Positions 1-8,454 of a DNA stretch of 9,537 nt are shown here, piece after piece. The stretch covers positions 1 through 9,537 of the forward strand of contig JAUILM010000166.1 of assembly GCA_030432855.1 (NCBI GenBank), read 5' to 3'. The DNA is from Bacteroidia bacterium (lineage in GTDB: Bacteria; Bacteroidota; Bacteroidia; Chitinophagales; Saprospiraceae). How positions within the stretch are numbered: the stretch's first letter is position 1; every line of letters begins with the position of its first letter. The notes under the pieces were generated by a model, which saw nothing but the letters and a program-made list of their open reading frames with translations, was not told the origin of the DNA and made no database searches. A program made the position numbers and the translations under genes.

Positions 1-3000
1 GTATTCCAGTAACAGGCCATTGAAGGCATCACACCTTCCTGTGACCAGCTCCATTCCATAATCATTTCCAACCAACAAGACTTCAGGCTTGCTGGTATGT
101 ATATTTGCCTTGACAATTCCTGAATACACCGGAGCAACTTGTGCCATATCGGGCAGGGATTGCAATTGAAAAGAACCACCACCAAGATTTTCCAGATATG
201 CACTATGAAGAAAGTTTGCCTCTACTACTAATGCTCCTTCCATCTGCTCTTCAGGGATTAGATCACTTAGAGATGCCACGGCAAAATCGCTGTTGAGTAA
301 GAACTGGTCTTTGATTGCATTTAACTGCTTGGCATAGTCAGCCCGGCCATGCAGAGTATATTCCTTCATTCGACCGTCCCTATCCTTGAAGTAGGCCGTT
401 GTTATGGCATCAAAACCACCATTTCCATCAAAGTCTTTTGCATATATACGGACTGGATTTGTTTCAGAGACATCAAATACCATATTCTCTCCGAAGTTTC
501 CCACAATGTAATCTACGTCTCCATCCTCATCCATGTCTGCCGGTATGATACTATTCCACCACCCGACATATTTAGCAACACCACTTTCATCAGTAACATT
601 GGCAAATGTTCCTTCATTATTCTTTAGGAAAGTGATGGGCATCCATTCACCCGCAATAACGATATCTGTCCAACCGTCCTGATCAAAATCTGTCCACAAT
701 ATATCAGATACATTCCCGATTAATTCGAGATCCGGTGCTCTTTCCTTGTTTACTATTTTAAATCTTAGTTGTCCGCTCTCCAGTTTATTCTCCAGTAGGT
801 ATGAACTTACTGGACTGGGATACTGATGTGGATGTACGCGACCACCCACGATCAGGTCTAAATCACCATCCTTATCGAAATCGGCAGCACGTACGGCCGA
901 TCCACTCTGGTGAAATAATGGCAGAATATCTCTGCTCATTGTAAACTGCCCACCATCATTCAAGTAGAGTCTGTCCAAATAAAATGAATCTTCCAGCTGA
1001 AATTCATACCCTCCACTTACCAGGTATAGATCGTCGTCACCATCATTATCCGCATCAAAAAAGAGAGCTCCCAGTGTCTCATGATATTTTTCTTCTTCAC
1101 TTAATTCAATGGAATCTCGTCTAAACGTACCATCCGGGTTTTGAATGAGGAGCGCACCAGCCCGGGAGTAGGGTCCTCCAACAAATAGATCATCCAATCC
1201 ATCGCCATTCGCGTCCCCCGTAGCTATTCCTGGTCCAAACTGGGATAATTTATGGGGAAGTAGTGGTTGTACATTAAAATCCACATAGTCAATTTCATTG
1301 TGAAAGTATTGGAGATTCAGGGATTCTGAAGCTTCAAGTAGAGGGGTGCCTGCCATTTGCTTACTTCGATCCATCCTTTCACCAGCATCCGTCTGACGAA
1401 GGGTAATCGCTTGATCACTTGACACATCTGTCAATATAGATGATTGACCATTAGGCCATATTACTATTACACTGTCCACTCTGTCATAAGTCCCTAACCC
1501 AAAATGTAAAGTACTTTCAATAGAAGACAGGTAACCACGATACGGTGAGCACTCTGTGGTCTGAATCATATCACCGACTTTCAACGTGACCAGGGAACCG
1601 ATCGCTCTGCTATTTTGCGGGCCTCCTTCCAATGTGATTCTTAAATAATGAGATGAGTCTAGGTGGCCCTGATCCACCAACAAGTTTTCGAAGAGAAAAC
1701 TTTCATGATTTATGTTGTTTACCACATAATCCAGATCTCCATCTCCATCCAAATCGCCGTATGCTGCTCCATTAGAAAAAGATGGTTCTTTAATACCCCA
1801 TTTTTCCGTGACATCCATAAACTCTAGATCACCCTGATTGCTGTAAGCATAGTTCTTAAGCTTGACGATAGGGACTTTTTCGAGCATGGCAGCTTCAGAG
1901 ACGAAACGCATCACGTCCGCCTGGTAATCTGTGAAATCCCGATCTGTGATGTCTCTGGGAAAACCATTTGTGATAATGATATCCCTAAATCCGTTATGAT
2001 CAAAATCAGCTACCATGGGTGCCCAACTCCAGTCAGTAGCGGCAATCCCGGACATCAATGCGACATCACTGAAAATCGTGGATGTCCGATCTGGGGTTGC
2101 TCCTAGGTTCAGTTGTAAGGTATTTCTGACAAACTGAAAATCATATCCAAATCTTCGGTTATTGATGTATGAAGTGTAATTATTTGGACCCATCATTGTT
2201 TTTCGACGGTAATTGTCTTCCGGCAGCATATCCAATGCGACCAAATCCAGGAGTCCATCATTATTGATGTCGGCAATATCATTGCCCATTGCTGAGTACG
2301 AAGTATGCTTAAAATACCGATTGGCCTGATTAGTAAAGGTCTTGTCGCCATTGTTGATGTAGAAGACATCATTGCTGATAAAATCATTACTGATATAGAT
2401 ATCTTTCCAACCATCCTGGTTGATGTCAACAATATTTACACCCAAACTATAGCCAGGTACGGTGATGCCTGCTTGATCTGATACATTAATAAATTGAGGG
2501 TGTTGGAGGCTATCGTTCCATACATTTTCATACAAACGATCTACTCTCTGTAGTTGAACCTCCTTGAGTTTGTCCCTATAGGCACTGGGGCTACGTAAGT
2601 CCTGCATCTGATTGACGATGATAAATACATCGAGATCAAGATCATTGTCATAATCAAAGAAAACCGCATTCATGGCGTTTGATGTATCCGCCAATCCATA
2701 TCCTGCAGCCTCCTCAGAAAAGGTGGGAATTCCCTCCTGGTTAAGGCCCTGATTGATATATAATAAATTGGTACGGTAAGAAATATCCTCTTTGGTATTG
2801 GTTGCAATGTACAGATCCAGCCAACCATCCTGATTGATATCAATGGTGGCCACACCTGCACACCAAAAATCCTTCCCACCTACCTGTGCGACTTCAGTGA
2901 CATCCTGAAATTTCAGGCTACCTTCATTGAGATAGAGTCGATTGGGCTCGCTATTGCCGGTAAAGAAGACATCTTGCATTCCATCCCCATTGAAATCGCC

Positions 3001-3192
3001 CAGCGCTACACCTCCTCCATTGTATATATACTCATACGTGAGAATATTAAAGGAATCACTTTCATGAATATTATTGGCAAAGTCAATTCCCGATTCACTC
3101 CCAGGCACCAGCCTAAACAGGTCTTCTTCAGAATTACAACCCACAAGAAATATTAGCGGGAGCGAAAGAAAAACAGGTAATAATAATCTCAT
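1..3192 (-). CDS. Giant FG-GAP/VCBS-repeat lipoprotein with ASPIC/UnbV domain (CRTAC1-like), 3' end outside window
   Basis: I translated the minus strand from the ATG at 3192 to position 1 and found 1064 codons with no stop. The start is fixed by a lipoprotein signal peptide (M1-R2, a hydrophobic core, then L-V-G-C with Cys19) and by an in-frame TGA six codons upstream. The mature end, C-N-S-E-E-D, is acidic, like lipoprotein surface-export signals of Bacteroidota. Early residues FRLVPGSESGIDFAN (26-40) are typical of this family. FG-GAP/VCBS calcium-loop motifs (DxDxDGxxD type) recur at about residues 66, 118, 180, 256, 308, 396, 480, 660, 713, 771, 835, 886 and 920. An ASPIC/UnbV domain lies at about 525-590 (NSRAIGS, RGYLSS, LHFGLG, VIVIWPNGQ). 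A linker with LLPHKLSQFGPGIATGD (644-660) leads into a second propeller. The probable fold is two beta-propellers around the ASPIC region, on the cell surface. About 50-60 C-terminal residues are missing, judged from the paralogue at the right end. The function is unproven; annotators call such genes VCBS or CRTAC1-family proteins. Confidence 0.93.
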   Translation of the reverse strand, partial: MRLLLPVFLSLPLIFLVGCNSEEDLFRLVPGSESGIDFANNIHESDSFNILTYEYIYNGGGVALGDFNGDGMQDVFFTGNSEPNRLYLNEGSLKFQDVTEVAQVGGKDFWCAGVATIDINQDGWLDLYIATNTKEDISYRTNLLYINQGLNQEGIPTFSEEAAGYGLADTSNAMNAVFFDYDNDLDLDVFIIVNQMQDLRSPSAYRDKLKEVQLQRVDRLYENVWNDSLQHPQFINVSDQAGITVPGYSLGVNIVDINQDGWKDIYISNDFISNDVFYINNGDKTFTNQANRYFKHTSYSAMGNDIADINNDGLLDLVALDMLPEDNYRRKTMMGPNNYTSYINNRRFGYDFQFVRNTLQLNLGATPDRTSTIFSDVALMSGIAATDWSWAPMVADFDHNGFRDIIITNGFPRDITDRDFTDYQADVMRFVSEAAMLEKVPIVKLKNYAYSNQGDLEFMDVTEKWGIKEPSFSNGAAYGDLDGDGDLDYVVNNINHESFLFENLLVDQGHLDSSHYLRITLEGGPQNSRAIGSLVTLKVGDMIQTTECSPYRGYLSSIESTLHFGLGTYDRVDSVIVIWPNGQSSILTDVSSDQAITLRQTDAGERMDRSKQMAGTPLLEASESLNLQYFHNEIDYVDFNVQPLLPHKLSQFGPGIATGDANGDGLDDLFVGGPYSRAGALLIQNPDGTFRRDSIELSEEEKYHETLGALFFDADNDGDDDLYLVSGGYEFQLEDSFYLDRLYLNDGGQFTMSRDILPLFHQSGSAVRAADFDKDGDLDLIVGGRVHPHQYPSPVSSYLLENKLESGQLRFKIVNKERAPDLELIGNVSDILWTDFDQDGWTDIVIAGEWMPITFLKNNEGTFANVTDESGVAKYVGWWNSIIPADMDEDGDVDYIVGNFGENMVFDVSETNPVRIYAKDFDGNGGFDAITTAYFKDRDGRMKEYTLHGRADYAKQLNAIKDQFLLNSDFAVASLSDLIPEEQMEGALVVEANFLHSAYLENLGGGSFQLQSLPDMAQVAPVYSGIVKANIHTSKPEVLLVGNDYGMELVTGRCDAFNGLLLEY

Positions 3193-3211
3193 CGCATCAG
3201 TCTTACTTCAT

Positions 3212-3219
3212 CAAATTTA
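3212..3219 (-). promoter_or_regulatory. Candidate Bacteroidota -7 box for the FG-GAP lipoprotein gene
   Basis: Read on the minus strand, TAAATTTG matches the Bacteroidota -7 consensus TAnnTTTG exactly and lies 19 bases before the ATG at 3192. I see no clear TTG/TTTG -33 element at the usual 19-21 base spacing, so the match could be chance in A/T-rich sequence. A promoter here would give a leader of only about 10-15 bases. It would make sense because a terminator separates this gene from susD. Confidence 0.35.
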
Positions 3220-3310
3220 AGCTTCTTAGACTTTCTCTCTAAGCTACTTATCCCTCAATTGAAGGAGTTTATCCATCTTGAAAATCAAATAGATAGCACG
3301 CTGTTTCACT

Positions 3311-3348
3311 AAAAAACAAAATGGAGGTCACATTGCTGCAACCTCCAT
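3311..3348 (-). terminator. Rho-independent terminator downstream of susD-like gene
   Basis: On the minus strand there is a perfect 8-bp inverted repeat, ATGGAGGT (3348-3341) and ACCTCCAT (3328-3321), around a 12-base loop. It is followed at once by TTTGTTTTTT (3320-3311). The hairpin begins 28 bases after the SusD stop codon. Stem, loop and T-tract are all as expected for an intrinsic terminator. It should end, or at least reduce, transcription from susC-susD before the downstream FG-GAP gene. Confidence 0.8.
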
Positions 3349-3376
3349 GGTATGTTTGATAAAATAAATTACACGT

Positions 3377-5071
3377 TTACCAACCTGGATTTTGCACCAG
3401 TCTGTCTTCTCCCTCTACCCGGCTCAAATCTACTTGTACTGTAGGTAGTGGATACAGCGCATGCCGATCCTCTACTTGATTGGATGCTGTCAGATAATTA
3501 CGCTTGTTTTCTTCAACAGCGAGGTATGCATTCAATACTTCCTTGAAAGTACCCCATCTTCGCAGGTCAAAGAACCGATGTCCTTCCATGGCCAACTCAA
3601 GGCGTCGCTCCATACGGACAGCTGCTCGAGCTGCGGCCTGATCACTCCATGGCTCATCATAAGTACCAACCTTGTAGTTGGCCCATGTGATCGACGGATC
3701 ATCAATAGGTACTGTAATGGAGGGAACATCCGTACCAGGTCCCTGAGCACAAGCTCCAGCGCGTGTTCGTATCATATTGACAATCTCACGTGCACGTTCG
3801 AGACCTCCCAATTCCACCTCAGCTTCTGCCAAAGTCAGGAGAACGTCTGCATATCGCAGTAAGTGTAGATTCAAGGCAGAGAGGTGAGCACTATTCCAAC
3901 CAACAGAACTGCTTTCACCCTGTCCTGCATGATAAATATTCTTCTTAGGACTATAAGGTCCTGCCCACTCCCTTGCGCGGATGTAGTTGGGATTATGTAT
4001 TCCATGGTTCAAGTATGGGACATCATCTCTTCCTACCGTCCAATCTACACGGGGATCCATGAAGTCATCCGAAGTTGCGTCGGCATCATTAAATGTACCA
4101 ATGAGAGGTAAACCATTATCATCTACCTTGAAAGCATTTACCAGATTCTGCGATCCCTGATGGAATCCACAGCATCCGAATGGGCTACCTGAATGTGGGA
4201 AATTCAAACGATCTCCCCGGTTTCCATTCTCCCCGTTAGGACCCCCATCATTAACTGTAGCTTGATATGCTAACATTGTCTCCGGTCCATTTTCCAAAGC
4301 AACAGTAAAGGCATCATGGAAACAAGGTTCCAGCGCATGAGGACCGTTGTTCACTACGTCATCCAGGGTTGCTTTTACGCCAGCCCAATCATTATTATAC
4401 GATTTTACTCTTCCAAGGTATGCCTTGGCCACCCATTTGGTTACCCGACCCGCATCTGATTGCGTCTCTGGTAACATGGAAATGGCACTTTCGATATCGG
4501 CAACAATTAATGGGTAAGCATCTGCTGAGTTTGGTTGACGGAAATCTTCTGCATCTTCCTTGTAATAAGGAATGTTCTTCCACATTCGATATGCTTCAAA
4601 GTGATAATGTGCTCGCAAGAAGATAGCCTCACCCATTATTCGTGTACGATCAGCATCTCCAACTTCTTCCACATTCGCCAATAGTCTAATGGAAGCATTC
4701 GCTCGATTCACTCCTTCGTACAGTACTCGCCATCGATCATTGAGGTACTGGTCTGTACCACTCGTACTCCACTGATATAGTTCAATATCAGTAACTGGTT
4801 GCTGATCTCCGGGCTCTGACCCTTTGTAGGCATCATCAGACGCGACAGATCCAAAGGTCCAGTTAGAACCTGATACTCCCCAGGCTCCACCTACTCCCCA
4901 ACCATCTAGCATAGAATATGAGGATACTAAGGCTGCCTCCACACCTGCTTGATTACCCAGCGTGTTCTCATCCAGTACACCCTGCGGAGGACCGTCTAAG
5001 AATTCATCCTTACAGGAGACCATAAGTAGCCCTGCAAGTACAAATAGACCTATATATTTTGATTTAAACAT
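3377..5071 (-). CDS. SusD/RagB family nutrient-uptake outer-membrane lipoprotein
   Basis: This is the surface lipoprotein that caps its SusC partner and helps bind substrate for TonB-dependent import. The 564 residues fall in the usual SusD size range. The signal peptide ends in LLMVSC, with Cys20 as the lipidation site, followed by K-D-E, an acidic surface-export-like signal. The N-terminal FLDGPPQG (24-31) is a common SusD opening. The TPR-like helical core shows EAIFLRAHYHFEAYRMW (148-164) leading to IPYY. The C-terminal hallmarks are LLRYADVLLTLAEAEVELG (404-422), MERRLELAMEGHRFFDLRRW (487-506), LYPLPTVQVDL (539-549) and terminal QNPGW. Vicinal cysteines lie at 300-301. The ATG is 27 bases after the SusC stop, with an A-rich leader and no Shine-Dalgarno sequence, so the pair is surely co-transcribed. 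The substrate cannot be told: the name refers to the family, not to starch. Confidence 0.97.
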   Translation of the reverse strand: MFKSKYIGLFVLAGLLMVSCKDEFLDGPPQGVLDENTLGNQAGVEAALVSSYSMLDGWGVGGAWGVSGSNWTFGSVASDDAYKGSEPGDQQPVTDIELYQWSTSGTDQYLNDRWRVLYEGVNRANASIRLLANVEEVGDADRTRIMGEAIFLRAHYHFEAYRMWKNIPYYKEDAEDFRQPNSADAYPLIVADIESAISMLPETQSDAGRVTKWVAKAYLGRVKSYNNDWAGVKATLDDVVNNGPHALEPCFHDAFTVALENGPETMLAYQATVNDGGPNGENGNRGDRLNFPHSGSPFGCCGFHQGSQNLVNAFKVDDNGLPLIGTFNDADATSDDFMDPRVDWTVGRDDVPYLNHGIHNPNYIRAREWAGPYSPKKNIYHAGQGESSSVGWNSAHLSALNLHLLRYADVLLTLAEAEVELGGLERAREIVNMIRTRAGACAQGPGTDVPSITVPIDDPSITWANYKVGTYDEPWSDQAAARAAVRMERRLELAMEGHRFFDLRRWGTFKEVLNAYLAVEENKRNYLTASNQVEDRHALYPLPTVQVDLSRVEGEDRLVQNPGW

Positions 5072-5098
5072 TTTCTTTAATTTTTAGTATTTCAAAAA

Positions 5099-8000
5099 TT
5101 AGAATCCGGCCGATACACCAAACATGATAATCTTATTCGCCGGATAGGTACCACGATCAATACCTGCACGCTGATCTGTCACATTAACGCCATCAGTAGT
5201 TGCTGTCAGGTTTGGCAATGCCGGGTCAATGTTTGAGTAGCCTGTGATAGTAAATAGGTTCTCTGCCTGTACATAAAGTCGCAGGTTAGAAAACCCAATT
5301 CTTCCAAGAGCACTTGCTGGCAATGTATATCCCAGTTGAATTGTCTTTGCACGCACGTACGAAGCATCTTCAACATAGAAATCACTAGCTGTACTTGAAA
5401 ACTGATCGTTCTGATCTAATTGCGGAATACTGGCATTGGGTCTTGAAGGTGTCCAACTGTCTGTCAATACATCTTCCCGAACATTGGTGCTAAATAATCG
5501 GAAAATGGTGAATTCCTTAGTTACATCGAAAATCTCATTTCCAAAGGATCCAAAGAAGAATGCATTGAGGTCCCAATTTTTATAGGTAAATCCCAGACCT
5601 AGACCGGCAGTCAGATCAGGGTGATAATTTCCGATAAGCGTTCTGTCATCAGCAGTAATCTCGCCATCTCCACTTACATCCACAAATCTCAATCGTCCAG
5701 GTGCTGCACCATCCTGCGTCGCATGCGCATCTACTTCTGCCTGGTTTTGGAAGATTCCATCTGTCTTGTATCCATAGAATGAACCGATCGGCGCTCCCAC
5801 TTGATTGATTACAATATTACCGAGACGTCCTTGATTACCACCCTGGCCAAAGAAGAAGTCTTGTTCTCCATCAATCGAAATAATCTCATTTCTATAATGA
5901 CCTACATTCAGATCGGCATTGAATTTCAATTCAGATCCAATGTTTGCGCGATATCCAAGTGTCAAATCCCATCCATTGTTTTCCATCTCACCAATGTTTA
6001 CAAATGGTGGGCTGGCACTACCCGCTGTTGCTGGCAATTCCGGTGCAAAAAGTAGCCCATCTACGGCACGTTTGTACAAGTCAAAGACCAAGGTAAATTT
6101 ACCCTGTGCCAGAGAGGCATCAAATCCAACGTTCGTTGACACGTTTTCTTCCCATTTCAATCCTGGGTTTCCTATGGATGATAGTACATACCCCGGTGCA
6201 AGTCCGCTTCCTGAACCATCGATATCGTAGAATGAAGTTTCAATACCTCCACCAAATTGATCAAAAGGACGTCCGTTAGGAATCTGCTGGTTTCCAGTGA
6301 TTCCCCATCCACCACGAATCTTTAAATCATCTAACCAGCCGAGGTTCTGCATGAATGACTCATTCGATATACGCCATCCCACACTGAAGGCAGGAAATAC
6401 ACCATATGCATTGTCAGCACCAAAACGAGATGATCCATCTCGTCTTACCGTTGCGCTCAAGTAGTACTTGTCATTATATCCATAGTCAAACTTGGCGAAT
6501 AATGAGGCCAGCGAACTCTTACCTCCGGTAGAGGTTACCGTTCGGGTATCGTTATCCGCCAGAGCAGCCTGGATGTACCAGGCATTCAGATCTGTAGTAA
6601 TGTATCCAGCTAGACCACCGTTTAATTGGGTGTTCACGTTTTTGATGGATTCATATCCCCCAAGCACCGTCAACTGATGGACGTCTGCGAAGCTCTGTGT
6701 ATATGTCAACGTATTTGTCCATGTCCAGGTAGTTGACTCTGTACGCACCTCTGCCAGACTATATACTGTACTTGGCTCTGAGTTCTCAAAAGTTGGATAG
6801 GTAAATCGCTTATCCTTATTCGCATCAAACTGTACCCCAAAACTGGTACGAGCCTTAAGACCTTCGATAATGTCATACTCAGCGTACACATTTCCGAGTA
6901 GTCTATTTCCAGTAAACACGTTATCCTGGTCCTTTTCTAAAATAGCGATAGGATTACTGGCATTACCTAGTGAGTTTGCTTTTGCACCAGCCCAAGAACC
7001 AGCTATGTCGTAAACCGGAATAATCGGCTGTGCCTTGATAATGTTTCCAATAAAAGAGCCTTCTCCCTGTCCCTGGAATCCACCATCAACATTCTCTGAT
7101 CGGGCAATCGACATGTTTTCTCCAAAAGTGAATTTACCAGATCTGAACTGACTATTTGCCCGGAGAGAATATCGCTTCCACCAGGTATGCTTGGCGGTAC
7201 CGTCCTGATCATAGTAACCTGCAGATACATTGAAGTTGCTAAACTCATTACCCCCAGAGATCGATAGGTTGTGATCCTGGACGATGGAAGGATCAAATAC
7301 TTCATCCCACCAGTTTGTCCCCGGACTGGATCGCATGATCAAGTTATCAGGAAATGAATATGAACTCTCATCAACGCTTTGTGTCTGGTTTGTCCCATCG
7401 TTGGGCCAGATATAATTCGGGATAGTTGGATTGTTAGGATCTGGTCCGTATATGTTAGTCGGCACGTTGATCCCGGCATTTTGGTGACTTTGTATTACAA
7501 CCTGAGCGTAATCCAATGGATCCTGAATCAGGTAGGAATCCATCCCTTTTACAGGATTTTGCACACCCACTGATCCACTATAGCTCACCTGTGCTTTACC
7601 AGCCTTACCTTTTTTGGTGGTAATGATGATTACACCATTATTGGCCCGTGATCCATAAATCGAAGCCGCAGAGGCATCTTTCAAAACCTGCATAGACTCA
7701 ATGTCGGCTGGATTGATCATGTTGTTGTAATCATCCTGTACAGGCACACCATCGATTATATACAGAGGATCATTGTTTCCAAAAGAACTGATACCTCGTA
7801 CACGTACGGTGGATCGACTACCAGGAGCACCCCCGGTGGTCACATTTAGTCCCGCAGCCCGGCCTTCCAATTGTTGGAGAAAACTGGCTCCGGTTACATT
7901 CTGCATATCGTCAGTATTAACTACTGAGACTGCACCAATAATATCTCGCTTTCTTTGACTGGAGTATCCTGTAACCACAACCTCATCCACAAGAACACCT

Positions 8001-8308
8001 TGCGAAAGTGTCATGTTGATAACATTGTCAGCACCTACAGCAACGTCTGCTGTGGTATAACCAATGAAAGAAAATACTAACACATCACCTGTGTTAGCTG
8101 AGAGTGAATAATTGCCATCAATATCGGTGGTAGTACCCGAACTGGTACCCTGAATGATGACTGTGGCCCCGATGAGTGGCTCACCAGTGGCATTGTCCAC
8201 GACCGTACCCGTTATAGTACGGTCCTGGGCAAAGCTAACCTGATAGGTGAGCAAGCAAATCAGCAGGGTCGACGACAAGCTTGTAAAGAAACGGCAGTAG
8301 CCTTTCAT
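5099..8308 (-). CDS. SusC/RagA family TonB-linked outer-membrane receptor
   Basis: This outer-membrane beta-barrel imports an oligomeric nutrient using energy from TonB-ExbBD. The 1069 residues are a normal full length. A Sec signal peptide (1-27, cleavage near S-F-A|Q) precedes a carboxypeptidase-regulatory-like Ig domain at about 30-105 (ITGTVVDNATGEPLIGATV, FSFIGY). The SusC linker motif DEVVVTGY is at 108-115. The plug domain, about 115-232, holds LQQLEGRAAGLNV, VRVRGI, LYIIDGVPV (182-190) and ASIYGSRANNGVIIITTKKG (ending at 234). The rest is barrel, ending in F as expected for BAM-dependent assembly. An EF-hand-like loop, DVSGDGEITADD (877-888), is present, as in many SusC proteins. There is no STN domain, so this receptor is not expected to signal to an anti-sigma/ECF pair. 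An in-frame TAA five codons upstream supports the chosen ATG. It pairs with the SusD gene directly downstream. Confidence 0.97.
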   Translation of the reverse strand: MKGYCRFFTSLSSTLLICLLTYQVSFAQDRTITGTVVDNATGEPLIGATVIIQGTSSGTTTDIDGNYSLSANTGDVLVFSFIGYTTADVAVGADNVINMTLSQGVLVDEVVVTGYSSQRKRDIIGAVSVVNTDDMQNVTGASFLQQLEGRAAGLNVTTGGAPGSRSTVRVRGISSFGNNDPLYIIDGVPVQDDYNNMINPADIESMQVLKDASAASIYGSRANNGVIIITTKKGKAGKAQVSYSGSVGVQNPVKGMDSYLIQDPLDYAQVVIQSHQNAGINVPTNIYGPDPNNPTIPNYIWPNDGTNQTQSVDESSYSFPDNLIMRSSPGTNWWDEVFDPSIVQDHNLSISGGNEFSNFNVSAGYYDQDGTAKHTWWKRYSLRANSQFRSGKFTFGENMSIARSENVDGGFQGQGEGSFIGNIIKAQPIIPVYDIAGSWAGAKANSLGNASNPIAILEKDQDNVFTGNRLLGNVYAEYDIIEGLKARTSFGVQFDANKDKRFTYPTFENSEPSTVYSLAEVRTESTTWTWTNTLTYTQSFADVHQLTVLGGYESIKNVNTQLNGGLAGYITTDLNAWYIQAALADNDTRTVTSTGGKSSLASLFAKFDYGYNDKYYLSATVRRDGSSRFGADNAYGVFPAFSVGWRISNESFMQNLGWLDDLKIRGGWGITGNQQIPNGRPFDQFGGGIETSFYDIDGSGSGLAPGYVLSSIGNPGLKWEENVSTNVGFDASLAQGKFTLVFDLYKRAVDGLLFAPELPATAGSASPPFVNIGEMENNGWDLTLGYRANIGSELKFNADLNVGHYRNEIISIDGEQDFFFGQGGNQGRLGNIVINQVGAPIGSFYGYKTDGIFQNQAEVDAHATQDGAAPGRLRFVDVSGDGEITADDRTLIGNYHPDLTAGLGLGFTYKNWDLNAFFFGSFGNEIFDVTKEFTIFRLFSTNVREDVLTDSWTPSRPNASIPQLDQNDQFSSTASDFYVEDASYVRAKTIQLGYTLPASALGRIGFSNLRLYVQAENLFTITGYSNIDPALPNLTATTDGVNVTDQRAGIDRGTYPANKIIMFGVSAGF

Positions 8309-8357
8309 CTTCCTACATTTTTAGTTAATAAAATATGATTCCCTCAAAAAACAGAGC

Positions 8358-8388
8358 TGAAACTAAACATTCTGGCAGTAGCCAACAA
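8358..8388 (-). promoter_or_regulatory. Weak candidate promoter upstream of susC
   Basis: On the minus strand a TTG (8388-8386) is followed, after 20 bases, by TAGTTTCA (8365-8358). This partly matches the Bacteroidota -33 TTG / -7 TAnnTTTG pattern, but the last two -7 bases differ. It would give a leader of about 45-50 bases before the susC ATG. The 159-bp gap is large enough for a promoter, but no perfect consensus was found, so read-through from the upstream FG-GAP gene remains possible. Confidence 0.25.
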
Positions 8389-8431
8389 AAAAGAGTCAAT
8401 ATATTTTCCCCAGGCAGCCCCAAACCGAAGA

Positions 8432-8454
8432 AAATACCGAATAGGTGGTTATTT
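8432..8454 (-). terminator. Possible weak hairpin after upstream FG-GAP gene
   Basis: On the minus strand, AAATAACC (8454-8447) can pair with GGTATTT (8438-8432) with one bulged A and an 8-base loop, then runs into a short T-rich stretch. It starts 13 bases after the stop codon at 8468. The stem is A/T-rich and short, far weaker than the hairpin after susD. At best it is a leaky terminator, and it may be chance. Confidence 0.22.

Noticed and set aside
349..627. Plus-strand open frame of 92 codons
   Set aside because: It lies wholly antisense to a continuous, motif-rich FG-GAP coding frame, and its translation shows no recognisable domain. It and the other plus-strand frames inside the four genes are shadows.
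2193..2432. Minus-strand open frames at 2193-2432 and 2670-2879
   Set aside because: Both are in a different frame from the 1064-codon FG-GAP gene that covers them, and their translations show no domain features.
2407..2843. Near-identical 23-base segments at 2407-2429 and 2821-2843
   Set aside because: They encode the same DINQDGW calcium loop in two blades, so the similarity reflects protein repeat structure rather than a separate DNA repeat or mobile element.
8410..8423. GC-rich segment GGGGCTGCCTGGGG between the FG-GAP gene and susC
   Set aside because: It looks palindromic at first sight but only a 3-bp stem with a 1-base loop can form, so no terminator or operator is supported.
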